21,442 nt of DNA from Actinobacteria bacterium UBA7422 (GTDB lineage: Bacteria > Actinomycetota > Actinomycetes > S36-B12). Under the pieces are notes generated by a model. That model worked only from the letters and a program-made list of their open reading frames with translations. It was not told the DNA's origin and ran no database searches. Within the stretch, counting starts at the first letter, position 1, and every line of letters begins with the position of its first letter. Below, piece after piece: positions 5,957-13,734 of this stretch. The stretch is taken from assembly GCA_002469525.1 (NCBI GenBank), contig DKME01000050.1:7912-29353 (forward strand), written 5' to 3'. A program made the position numbers and the translations under genes.

Positions 5957-8024
5957 TTTGGAGCAACTCCCCACCAAACTCCGTTAATTTGGCGGGACCC
6001 ACGCCGGGGATAGCCGCCAGCCCGTCAAGATCACTGGGTGCAATTTCTGCCATGGCCGTCAACGTTGCATCGGTGAAGATAATGTATGCCGGCACACTTT
6101 TCTCGAGTGAACGCTCCTTGCGCCAAGCCCGCAAACTTTCAAAAATCATTTCATTTGGTTCCCCCGGGCATTTCATACAACGACCAATTGTCCGCTCCGA
6201 AGGTGTAACCAACCCCTTCCCACACACCCTGCACGGCTTGGGGCCGGTCCGTTTTCGCGTCGGTGCAGATTGGGAACGCCCCCGTACCACCGAACCACTC
6301 ACGACCAATCCACTGTCAGCACTCGCCGTTACTAGGTCACGAGGAATGTTCGCAAAGAACCGACTCAACGACCGCGTTGGCTTTCCACCCGGCGCCCGGG
6401 CTTTGCCCCAACTTATTTCCAGCACGCGAGCAGCACGCGAAATCCCCACGTAGGCCAATCGTCGTTCTTCGTCAACACCGTCTTCGGAGTCTGCATATGA
6501 CAAAGGAAGCAACCCTTCACTGCATCCAACGAGAAAGACAACCGGCCACTCCAAACCCTTCGCGGAGTGGATGGATGCCAGGGTTACCGCGTCCGCCGTT
6601 GGTGCGTGTTCAACCGATGCTCGAGCATCTAGATCTGCGATGAACTCACTCAGTGTGGTGCTCGGATCCATTTCTTCGGCCATGGTCATCAGCGCCAAGA
6701 GTGACTCCCACTTTTCGCGGACCGCACCGGTCCCCCGGGGCGCCTGCGCGCTCCAGCCTGTACCTGAAAGGACGTCGCGCACATGCTCGGCCAGATGAGT
6801 GGGAACTAGCCCCGAATTTTTTGCATCCCCGCGCAGGAGAGTCAAGGCGGACCTCACTTCTGGCCGTTCAAAAAATCGTTCGGTCCCGCGAAGCACAAGT
6901 GGAATGTCAAGACTGGAGAGCGCCGTTTCAAGTTCAGCAGATTGAGCATTGATACGAAAAAGAATTGCAATTTCCGATGCACTCGTCCCAGAATTCATCA
7001 TTGACTTTATTGAAGCAGCTATTTTTTCTGCTTCGTCGTTGTCATCAGCGAATGCTGAAATTGTGGGTGCAACGCCGGATTCCTGCTGTGAACGCAATGT
7101 CAATGGCTTTGATCGGGTATCACCATGGATGACAGCGTTGGCCATTGCCACAATTTCCGGCGAGCACCGGTAGCACCGAACCAATTCAATTCGGGTCGAG
7201 TGCGGGAACTTGGTAACAAATTCGGACAGATACTCGGATGAGGCACCCGTGAATGAATAAATAGTCTGACTTGGGTCCCCGACAACACAGATATCGTCAC
7301 GTTCGCCAACCCATAGATCCAACACACTCTTCTGAAGTGGATTAACGTCTTGGAATTCGTCAACCGTGAACCACTTATAGGCGTTATGGACAGCTGTCTC
7401 GATTTCCGGTCGCGTACGAATGGCCGCAGACATCAGCATCAATATGTCATCAAAATCAAGAACGTTTCGATCCTTCTTTGCGCCTTCGTATGAGTCCATG
7501 ACTTTCGCAAGGGTTCCCACATCAATTGCAAAATCACGTTTTGCTTTATGAATTAGTGTTGAATCAATCATGTTGGATTTGCACCACTCGATGTCCCCAC
7601 TCACATCGCGCACCAGCGCGGTATCACTGTCAACCTTGCAGTGCGAGAGTGCACGGGCCACCATTGAAGCTTTGCTAGACATGAGTTCTGGGAAGGCCGT
7701 GCGTGAGAGTTGGGGCCAAAAGTATCGAAGTTGACGCAATGCAGCGGCATGGAATGTACGAACCTGGGCGCCCTGAACACCAAGGCCGCGCAATCTGTGT
7801 CGCATTTCCCCAGCAGCTCGGTTAGTGAAGGTCAATGCCAGAGTTCGTTCAGAATCACTGGCCCCTGTCACTACCGAGTAGGCAATCCGATGCGTGATCG
7901 CCCGCGTTTTTCCGGTTCCCGCCCCTGCCAATACTCGAACCGGACCACTCACAGCAAGGGCGACTTCACGCTGCTCGGCGTCTAGTCCTTCAAGGATGCT
8001 CAACGCCCGCTGCTCCGACTCCAC
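5937..8024 (-). CDS. uvrD2: ATP-dependent DNA helicase UvrD2 (SF1A, with tetracysteine and HRDC domains)
   Basis: This is an SF1A 3'-5' helicase of about 695 residues. Motif I is GAGTGKTR (residues 34-41), motif II VDEFQD, motif III GDPSQTIYSFTGA, then SIHSAKGLEW (motif V region) and LAYVGISRA (motif VI). After the motor come a tetracysteine module (CRVC and, 15 residues on, CMKC) and an HRDC domain ending IPGVGPAKLTEFG. This architecture is the one described for mycobacterial UvrD2, which works in DNA repair and replication. The GTG at 8024 gives an N terminus like the family (ILEGLDAEQ). A GTG at 8075 would add 17 residues and crowd the divergent mycoredoxin start 15 bases away, so it is less likely. 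The CCTAGG at 8077-8082 could supply -10 elements for both divergent genes. Confidence 0.95.
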   Translation of the reverse strand: MESEQRALSILEGLDAEQREVALAVSGPVRVLAGAGTGKTRAITHRIAYSVVTGASDSERTLALTFTNRAAGEMRHRLRGLGVQGAQVRTFHAAALRQLRYFWPQLSRTAFPELMSSKASMVARALSHCKVDSDTALVRDVSGDIEWCKSNMIDSTLIHKAKRDFAIDVGTLAKVMDSYEGAKKDRNVLDFDDILMLMSAAIRTRPEIETAVHNAYKWFTVDEFQDVNPLQKSVLDLWVGERDDICVVGDPSQTIYSFTGASSEYLSEFVTKFPHSTRIELVRCYRCSPEIVAMANAVIHGDTRSKPLTLRSQQESGVAPTISAFADDNDEAEKIAASIKSMMNSGTSASEIAILFRINAQSAELETALSSLDIPLVLRGTERFFERPEVRSALTLLRGDAKNSGLVPTHLAEHVRDVLSGTGWSAQAPRGTGAVREKWESLLALMTMAEEMDPSTTLSEFIADLDARASVEHAPTADAVTLASIHSAKGLEWPVVFLVGCSEGLLPLSYADSEDGVDEERRLAYVGISRAARVLEISWGKARAPGGKPTRSLSRFFANIPRDLVTASADSGLVVSGSVVRGRSQSAPTRKRTGPKPCRVCGKGLVTPSERTIGRCMKCPGEPNEMIFESLRAWRKERSLEKSVPAYIIFTDATLTAMAEIAPSDLDGLAAIPGVGPAKLTEFGGELLQIIHAQN

Positions 8025-8078
8025 CCGTTGATCTTGCCATGTGGATCTGACCCCCTCGCGGCAACTCCGGCACACCCC

Positions 8079-8084
8079 TAGGCT
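8079..8084 (+). promoter_or_regulatory. Candidate -10 element for leaderless mycoredoxin mRNA
   Basis: TAGGCT fits the actinobacterial -10 pattern TANNNT and ends six bases before the GTG at 8091, so transcription would begin at the start codon. No Shine-Dalgarno is present and no good -35 is seen. The element lies in a CCTAGG palindrome whose other strand could serve uvrD2. Confidence 0.4.
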
Positions 8085-8090
8085 CAGCGG

Positions 8091-8339
8091 GTGAGCGAAT
8101 CGAATTCAGTGATCATGTACAGCACGGTCTGGTGCGGGTACTGCCAGCGTCTTAAGGCACAAATGATGCGTGCTGGAATTGAATACACGGAAGTTGACAT
8201 CGAGGTGGATCCAGAATCCGCCGCATTTGTTGCCTCGGTGAATGGTGGAAACGAAGTAGTTCCCACTCTTAAGTTTGCCGATGGAACAACGTTGACCAAC
8301 CCACCTATTGCCGAGGTTCTCGCGAAGGTTTCCGCCTAA
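8091..8339 (+). CDS. mrx1: Mycoredoxin (mycothiol-dependent glutaredoxin-like protein)
   Basis: The 82-residue product is a single thioredoxin-fold protein with WCGYC (Cys15, Cys18), the active site of mycoredoxin-1 rather than the CPYC of most glutaredoxins. The cis-proline loop VVPTLKF (Pro58) follows, as expected. Mycoredoxin reduces mixed disulfides between proteins and mycothiol, regenerating oxidised enzymes; its presence implies that the organism makes mycothiol, which supports an actinobacterial host. The GTG start is supported by a -10 hexamer six bases upstream and by length agreement with the family. It sits between uvrD2 and nudC as in M. tuberculosis, but is transcribed away from uvrD2. 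Only 18 bases separate its stop from that of the convergent NUDIX gene, with no terminator visible. Confidence 0.93.
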   Translation: MSESNSVIMYSTVWCGYCQRLKAQMMRAGIEYTEVDIEVDPESAAFVASVNGGNEVVPTLKFADGTTLTNPPIAEVLAKVSA

Positions 8340-8357
8340 TTCGATACGCGATACTCA

Positions 8358-9278
8358 TTAGCGAAATGACGTGTTGCTCGGCAACTCTTCCCCGTACCAG
8401 CGGGCAATTAATTGATGAGCAATGCTGACTCTCGGTGGCAGATGCAACTCCTGTGATTCACACAGTGCCCGTACCTCTGCGCGGTCATACCAACAAGCTT
8501 CCACTATTTCAATGCCGTCAACTTGAATCTCGGTATTGAGCGACCGGGCGTGATACCCCAGCATGAGCGAGTTCGGGAATGGCCATGGTTGGCTTCCTAG
8601 ATAATCAAGGCTTTCGGGGTCAAGCACGATACCGGTTTCTTCATGGACTTCACGCAGAACAGCGGCCTCGGCCGACTCGCCCGCTTCTACGAACCCGGCA
8701 AGAACAGACACCCACCCTTGCTGCCAACGACTTTGGCGGGCCAAGAGCACTCGGTCCACAGGGTCGGTCACCAACACGATCACGGCTGGGTCGGTTCGAG
8801 GGAAATGAACAGAATTGTCCACCGGGCATCGTCTCGTCCACCCGGCCTCACTTTGAACAGTTTCACTTCCACAGCGCGGGCAACGCGTGTGCGTGAAATT
8901 CCAGTTGTCGAGAGCTACCGCGGCTACCAGTAGCCCCGCATCGCGGTCACACAGGCGTGATCCACTCGCGCGTAGATTCACCCAAGAATCCGGTTCGTGA
9001 CCGGACACAAAGTCAGCGTCAACAGAGAAACCGAAATATGCAGTAGTTCCTTCATATCCAAGAAAATAGGTTGCAGAATCCTCCGGGATCTCCCCTAACT
9101 CAAAGAATCGTAGGCCTGAACCAACCATGGGTGCTTGTGAATTGTGAACACACAGAAATCGGGTATCCGGGTGGTTGAGCGCTTGGTGTACCCGCTCCGG
9201 ATCTTTGCGCATTTCGGCATAGCGATCAGTTGCACTACGGGAAAGAACGAGATCAGCCAGCATCGGCGAATGTGACAT
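8358..9278 (-). CDS. nudC: NAD(+)/NADH diphosphatase NudC (NUDIX, NAD-cap RNA decapping)
   Basis: The 306-residue product has the three-part NudC layout: an N-terminal domain, a zinc-binding segment (CPRC at 133-136, Cys151) and a NUDIX domain. The NUDIX box at 195-217 is canonical (GFVEAGE, then REVHEETGI), and SQPWPFPNS (229-237) is the signature that marks NADH pyrophosphatases. The enzyme splits NAD(H) to NMN(H) and AMP and, in characterised NudC proteins, removes NAD caps from RNA. The usual fourth cysteine is replaced in CPVDNSVHFP; actinobacterial members often lack it, so this is not a sign of decay. AAAGGA four bases before the ATG fixes the start. A TAGGTT at 9300-9305 (minus) could be its -10. 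The neighbourhood matches the mycobacterial uvrD2-mrx1-nudC order. Confidence 0.95.
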   Translation of the reverse strand: MSHSPMLADLVLSRSATDRYAEMRKDPERVHQALNHPDTRFLCVHNSQAPMVGSGLRFFELGEIPEDSATYFLGYEGTTAYFGFSVDADFVSGHEPDSWVNLRASGSRLCDRDAGLLVAAVALDNWNFTHTRCPRCGSETVQSEAGWTRRCPVDNSVHFPRTDPAVIVLVTDPVDRVLLARQSRWQQGWVSVLAGFVEAGESAEAAVLREVHEETGIVLDPESLDYLGSQPWPFPNSLMLGYHARSLNTEIQVDGIEIVEACWYDRAEVRALCESQELHLPPRVSIAHQLIARWYGEELPSNTSFR

Positions 9279-9329
9279 GGAATCCTTTCAACGCGCGCCA
9301 ACCTACCTGTTCAATCCTCGAACTGCACA

Positions 9330-9335
9330 TAGGGT
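9330..9335 (+). promoter_or_regulatory. Candidate -10 element for leaderless acyltransferase mRNA
   Basis: TAGGGT matches TANNNT and ends six bases before the GTG at 9342, the same geometry as at the mycoredoxin gene. No Shine-Dalgarno precedes the GTG. No convincing -35 hexamer was found. Confidence 0.45.
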
Positions 9336-9341
9336 TTAAGC

Positions 9342-10586
9342 GTGAACGTGTTCATTAGGCAGTTGACCGGAATCAGACTCGTGGCCGCCGTCTGGGTTTT
9401 GCTCTACCATTCCCAAAGCCAACTCGACACGATCGGATTATTGAGCATCCCGGTGCTGCCCGAATTTATTCAAATTGGTCGACTTGGTGTAGACCTGTTC
9501 TTCGCACTTTCCGGTTTCATTTTGGCCCACACCTACCTCAGCTCTTTGGGTCAACGACTCAAAGCTAAAAAGTCACTGAGATTCTGGTGGCTCCGGCTTG
9601 CTCGCATTTATCCCGTTCACCTCGTCATGCTGCTTGTTGCCGGCTTCGCCGTCGTTGCGGCATCAATCGTCACAGGAGAGGAACTCAACCGAAGCTGGCT
9701 CAATCCCTGGGATTTCATTAAGAACCTACTCTTGATTCAAGAGTGGGGCAGTGATCCGCAGCGGGGGTGGAACTTCGTGGCGTGGTCCTTGTCCATGGAG
9801 TGGCTTGCATATTTGCTATTCCCAATCGTGGCTCTCATCCTCTGGCGGATGCACAAGCACCTACCCACGTGGGCACTTTGTTTTTTCTGGCTACTCGTCT
9901 TGAGCCCTCTGGTTGTTTACGGCTTGGGAACCTCGGACCCTTACTACTCTGACAACTGGGGTTCGACCTACCGCGTACTCACGGCATTTCTTGCAGGGGC
10001 TATTTCCTACTTGATTGTCTGTCGACTGCAAGAATCAAACCGAGCCACCAAAATCAGTGACGTACTTGCATTTGTTCTGCCCGCAATAATCGTTGCCGGC
10101 TCCGTTTTCCTCGCGTGGTTACCAGCTGCTGCCGCTCCGATCACGTCAACGGATCCTGATGCTGAACCTCTTCCACCATATTTTCACCTGCTACTTGTCC
10201 CCATCCTCGTCGCTTGGATTGGGAGCCTCGCGCTTTCCCAACGGGGTATGGCGAACTTACTGTCCAAAAAAATCATGGTTTTCGGTGGATTTATTTCCTA
10301 CTCCCTGTACATGACCCACCTCGTGTGGTTTGGCCTTTGGCGAGCCGGCATGAAAGCAATCGGTATTGAAGGGGGGATCTTGTATACCCTCGCGGTTGTG
10401 GTGCTGCTGGGCATGTCGTTTGTGATTGCGTACTTGATGTGGCGATTTATTGAAGAACCAGCACGAGTACGCATGCGCAATTGGATTGGAATCAGGCCCA
10501 AGCCCACCGAAGAAGCTGGTGAGGAAATTGTTGAGAAGAGTGAGCCCAAGAACGCTACACCGATTGACGTTCCAGATCGCGAATGA
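9342..10586 (+). CDS. Membrane acyltransferase, acyltransferase_3 (OafA/YrhL-like) family
   Basis: The 414-residue product is a multi-pass membrane protein (about ten hydrophobic segments) with the family N terminus: LTGIRLVAAVWVLLYH places the conserved Arg12 and His23 in the first helix, followed by GVDLFFALSGFIL and RLARIYPVHL. NFVAWSLSMEWLAYLLFP is the second conserved block. Such proteins transfer acetyl or other acyl groups from the cytoplasm to sugars of surface polysaccharides, lipids or peptidoglycan; the acceptor is unknown. The tail is charged and probably cytoplasmic. The GTG start is supported by a -10 hexamer six bases upstream. The gene's 3' end overlaps adnA by 32 bases on the opposite strand. 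It occupies the position where M. tuberculosis has a TrkA-type potassium channel gene, so it may be a lineage-specific replacement. Confidence 0.9.
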   Translation: MNVFIRQLTGIRLVAAVWVLLYHSQSQLDTIGLLSIPVLPEFIQIGRLGVDLFFALSGFILAHTYLSSLGQRLKAKKSLRFWWLRLARIYPVHLVMLLVAGFAVVAASIVTGEELNRSWLNPWDFIKNLLLIQEWGSDPQRGWNFVAWSLSMEWLAYLLFPIVALILWRMHKHLPTWALCFFWLLVLSPLVVYGLGTSDPYYSDNWGSTYRVLTAFLAGAISYLIVCRLQESNRATKISDVLAFVLPAIIVAGSVFLAWLPAAAAPITSTDPDAEPLPPYFHLLLVPILVAWIGSLALSQRGMANLLSKKIMVFGGFISYSLYMTHLVWFGLWRAGMKAIGIEGGILYTLAVVVLLGMSFVIAYLMWRFIEEPARVRMRNWIGIRPKPTEEAGEEIVEKSEPKNATPIDVPDRE

Positions 10587-13500
10587 TTTCGTCGGTGTCA
10601 ACGAACCGCTCCTCGCCCAATGCCAACATGACAAAGGCAGTATCCACTTCCCGAATGTCAACAGCCGCAATTTTCGCCCATGCTAAGCGATAGAAAGCGA
10701 GTTGGGCTGGATCAAGGTGAGTTGTTCCACCTGTTTTCCAGTCCACAACCAAGAACCGACCGTCGATCTGAAAAACAGCGTCAATGTAGCCCGTGACGGA
10801 TCTCCCTGCGATCGTCACGGTGAACTGTTGCTCAACGGCCACGGGTGTGAGATCGGCGAATCTGCTGGCGAGGAATGCTTCCTTGAGTTTTCGTGTCTCT
10901 CCTGACTGGGCTGACTCTGCTGACTGTGCTGATCCGAGGATCGAGTCGCCGTCAAGTTCATCCCAATCAAAGAGGGCTTGCATGCCGTAATAATTCTCGA
11001 TGAATGCGTGAATTTCACTTCCACGGTTGGCTATGTAGTTTGGTTTCCGCGGCATGGGTCTGGCAATCTCCACCGCGAGAACTTCAGGTTCGCGCAGTGC
11101 CCGCAGCATGCTGCTCGCCCCCACGCTTCGTGGCAAAGACACGGTACGTACGGGAGAGTCGAACCGCTCACGCTCGCGCTGCAACGCACTCCGTGCAGCC
11201 GTCCATGCCTGCACTCGGGTTACTTCACTGTCAGTTAGTTCCCCCGCAGGAAGATCGCCCAATGCTACGTAGTGCGCTTGGTCCTTGAGTTTCGCGACGA
11301 TTGTCTCGGGCACCGGTACCGGCCAGGTCAACTCGATTGAATCAAGATCCCGGTCCGGACGATCCCCTGCGGGAGCAGGAGCCCACACTGGAATATTGAT
11401 ACCACTGCCCGCCAACAGGTCATGCGCAGCTGCGAGAAATGGATGCGGGCCGTGCGGCTTTTTCCAATTCACGCCCCACCAACTCGCACTCAATGTGAGC
11501 GAGTCTTTGGCTCGAGTGAAAGCGACATAGGCGAGTCGTTCGTTGTCCCGCTCCTTAAGGGCATCAAAGTGGGATAAATACTCCTTCTTGAAAGTGGCCT
11601 CGGTAATTTTGGTCACGCTGTGATCTGGGAAGTTCGCGATGGCAGGTGGAGAGTCCTGACGAAGTGGCCAAGGCGCCATGGTGGCGTCACCCGTCCAGTT
11701 ACCCCTTGCTTGACCACCAGGGAAAGCCCTATCGCTTAAATTAGGTAGGTACACGTGTGTGTATTCCAAACCCTTTGCTTTATAAATCGTGATCAGTTGA
11801 ACTGCACCCGGTTCAACAGGCTGCTCGTAATCCACACTAATGTCGAATCTTTCTATGTCGGCCATCCGTGAGATGAATGCGCCCAATGACACTCGACCGT
11901 CAACGTCTTGGAAATCCGCCGCCAAATTAATTAGTTCATTCACGGCAATCGAGTCATTTCCATGCAGCTGTGCTTGAATATCGATCCCAGAAATCCGAGT
12001 CACTCGTGCCATCAATTCAACGAGTGGCTCGCCAATGTGCGTTCGCAATATTCGGATTTGTTCAGCCATTTTCCCAAAGCGTTCAATTGCCGCCGGTGAG
12101 TACCGGTCTAACTCCCCCAGATCAAAGATTGCATCTGAGAGGGAAACGACGTCGACTAGATCAATTCCCTCGACCGCCGCGTCCAGTGCACCTTGGACAT
12201 TCTCCGCACTTACCCGACCACTTGACTGTGCGAGAGCGCCTGCACGTGAACCAAGCGCTGCCATGTCTCGAGCACCAATGCGCCACCTGACCCCGGTTGC
12301 CCACCGCACGAAAGCGGGGTTGGCCGTTGGTTCGTGAATGATCTCAAGGATTGCCCTCAAGTCCATGACAAGTGGGTGGGAAAGCAGTCCCGCAGCAGAA
12401 TGCAATTGGACCGGGATTCCGCGTTGTTGTAAGGCCTCGCGCATGCGCAGAAGCATATTTCCAGTAGAAGCGAGAACTGCAATATCTTGTTTTCCTACTT
12501 CACTCTCACCTGACTCAATTCGACTATGTTGCTCTGCAATTTGGTCGGCCATCCATTGGATCTCTTGATCAGCGAAGTCAAAAAGGGCCAACGTGATTTC
12601 ACCTTGAATGTCCCGGGTTGGATCAAGCCGTTCAACGTTTGGGTGCTCGGCACGTAAATTCTCCGAGATCAGGTTAGCCAACTCGAGAATCTGGACTCCC
12701 GAGCGACGGTTAGCGGAAAGTGGGTAGACACTCGCGTCGCGATTCTCGCGGGTTTGGAACTGACGTGGAAAACTATTAATGTTTTCGACACTGGCGCCAC
12801 GCCAACCGTAAATTGCCTGACAAGGGTCACCAACCGCCGTCACTGGGAAGCCCTGCGAAAAAATGGTCTCGAGCAAAATTCGTTGGCTAATCGAGGTGTC
12901 TTGGTATTCGTCAAGTAACGCGATGGAAAAACGTGAACGGATCTGTGCCGCGACTTCGGGGAATTGGGTAACAATTGAAGTCGCGAGCCGAACTTGATCT
13001 GAGAATTCGATGAGGTTACGTGACGCCTTCAATTCCCGCCATTCAAGCACGAGTTGCGAGAGGGTAATTCGCCTCGCCGAAGTACTGGCAATTCCGCGCA
13101 ATGTCTGATTGCTCCCGGTAAGACCTGCGAGGTACTTAATTAAAGTGCGATCGTATTCAATTACTGCCTCTGGCGTGATCGCCAACTCGCTGAGTTCACC
13201 GTCCAGGGAAAGTAAATCTGAAGTAATTTTCGCAGGCCCTACAGAGATCCCAGTTAAGTCACGTTGTGTTGTGCACACCAACCGGTACGCAAGTTGCTGC
13301 CGGGCACCGTCGGTTAACACGTCAGCATTGAAGTCTCGTCCAAGCAGTGCGCCGTACTCTTTCACTACCCCAGATGCGAAAGAGTTATAGGTTAAAATAA
13401 CGGGATCGCCGGTTTCTTCACCGAATGCCAATGGATGCAACAGCGCTAAGGCGGCGATACGCGAGCGAGACGAGTCCAACAGTTGGGCTGTTGCTTTTGT

Positions 13501-13734
13501 CGTGAATGTGAGTCCGAGCACCCGCTCGGGTGTGACGTAACCACTCCCGATCAAGAATGCGATGCGAGCTGACATTGAAGTGGTTTTTCCTGACCCTGCT
13601 CCGGCAACCATGACCGCCGGTTCACGGGGTGCCTTTACCGCGCTCCGCTGCTGCTCTGACAGCGCAAACCCAAGAATGCTTTCAAGGTCTGCGTCGCTGA
13701 GTTCATTAGTTGAATGAGTCGTCACCGTTTTCAC
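10555..13734 (-). CDS. adnA: AdnA-like helicase-nuclease subunit (UvrD motor plus RecB-type nuclease)
   Basis: This is a fusion of an SF1A motor and a C-terminal PD-(D/E)XK nuclease of about 1,059 residues. Motor motifs are intact: AGAGSGKTT (44-52), LLDEYQDTS, VGDPCQAIYGWRGA, TIYKAKGLEYTHV and LAYVAFTRAKD. The nuclease retains GYIDAV (Asp985) and VVDWKTG (Asp998, Lys1000) followed by QLAFYRLAW. In mycobacteria AdnA pairs with AdnB in a heterodimer that resects double-strand breaks. It is the second gene of a two-gene operon, matching Rv3202c-Rv3201c order. The longest frame begins with GTG at 13734, overlapping adnB by 29 bases; a GTG at 13725 has GGGGGTG spaced upstream and may be the real start, which would indicate translational coupling. 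No promoter of its own is apparent. Confidence 0.92.
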   Translation of the reverse strand: MKTVTTHSTNELSDADLESILGFALSEQQRSAVKAPREPAVMVAGAGSGKTTSMSARIAFLIGSGYVTPERVLGLTFTTKATAQLLDSSRSRIAALALLHPLAFGEETGDPVILTYNSFASGVVKEYGALLGRDFNADVLTDGARQQLAYRLVCTTQRDLTGISVGPAKITSDLLSLDGELSELAITPEAVIEYDRTLIKYLAGLTGSNQTLRGIASTSARRITLSQLVLEWRELKASRNLIEFSDQVRLATSIVTQFPEVAAQIRSRFSIALLDEYQDTSISQRILLETIFSQGFPVTAVGDPCQAIYGWRGASVENINSFPRQFQTRENRDASVYPLSANRRSGVQILELANLISENLRAEHPNVERLDPTRDIQGEITLALFDFADQEIQWMADQIAEQHSRIESGESEVGKQDIAVLASTGNMLLRMREALQQRGIPVQLHSAAGLLSHPLVMDLRAILEIIHEPTANPAFVRWATGVRWRIGARDMAALGSRAGALAQSSGRVSAENVQGALDAAVEGIDLVDVVSLSDAIFDLGELDRYSPAAIERFGKMAEQIRILRTHIGEPLVELMARVTRISGIDIQAQLHGNDSIAVNELINLAADFQDVDGRVSLGAFISRMADIERFDISVDYEQPVEPGAVQLITIYKAKGLEYTHVYLPNLSDRAFPGGQARGNWTGDATMAPWPLRQDSPPAIANFPDHSVTKITEATFKKEYLSHFDALKERDNERLAYVAFTRAKDSLTLSASWWGVNWKKPHGPHPFLAAAHDLLAGSGINIPVWAPAPAGDRPDRDLDSIELTWPVPVPETIVAKLKDQAHYVALGDLPAGELTDSEVTRVQAWTAARSALQRERERFDSPVRTVSLPRSVGASSMLRALREPEVLAVEIARPMPRKPNYIANRGSEIHAFIENYYGMQALFDWDELDGDSILGSAQSAESAQSGETRKLKEAFLASRFADLTPVAVEQQFTVTIAGRSVTGYIDAVFQIDGRFLVVDWKTGGTTHLDPAQLAFYRLAWAKIAAVDIREVDTAFVMLALGEERFVDTDEIIRDLERQSV

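Noticed and set aside
8807..8890. Missing fourth zinc cysteine in NudC as a sign of a broken enzyme.
   Set aside because: Actinobacterial NudC proteins commonly lack it, and the NUDIX box and SQPWPFP signature are intact.
10978..11530. Several plus-strand open frames of 70-95 codons inside adnA.
   Set aside because: They are antisense shadows of a gene with intact helicase and nuclease motifs, and their translations look like arbitrary reading of coding sequence.
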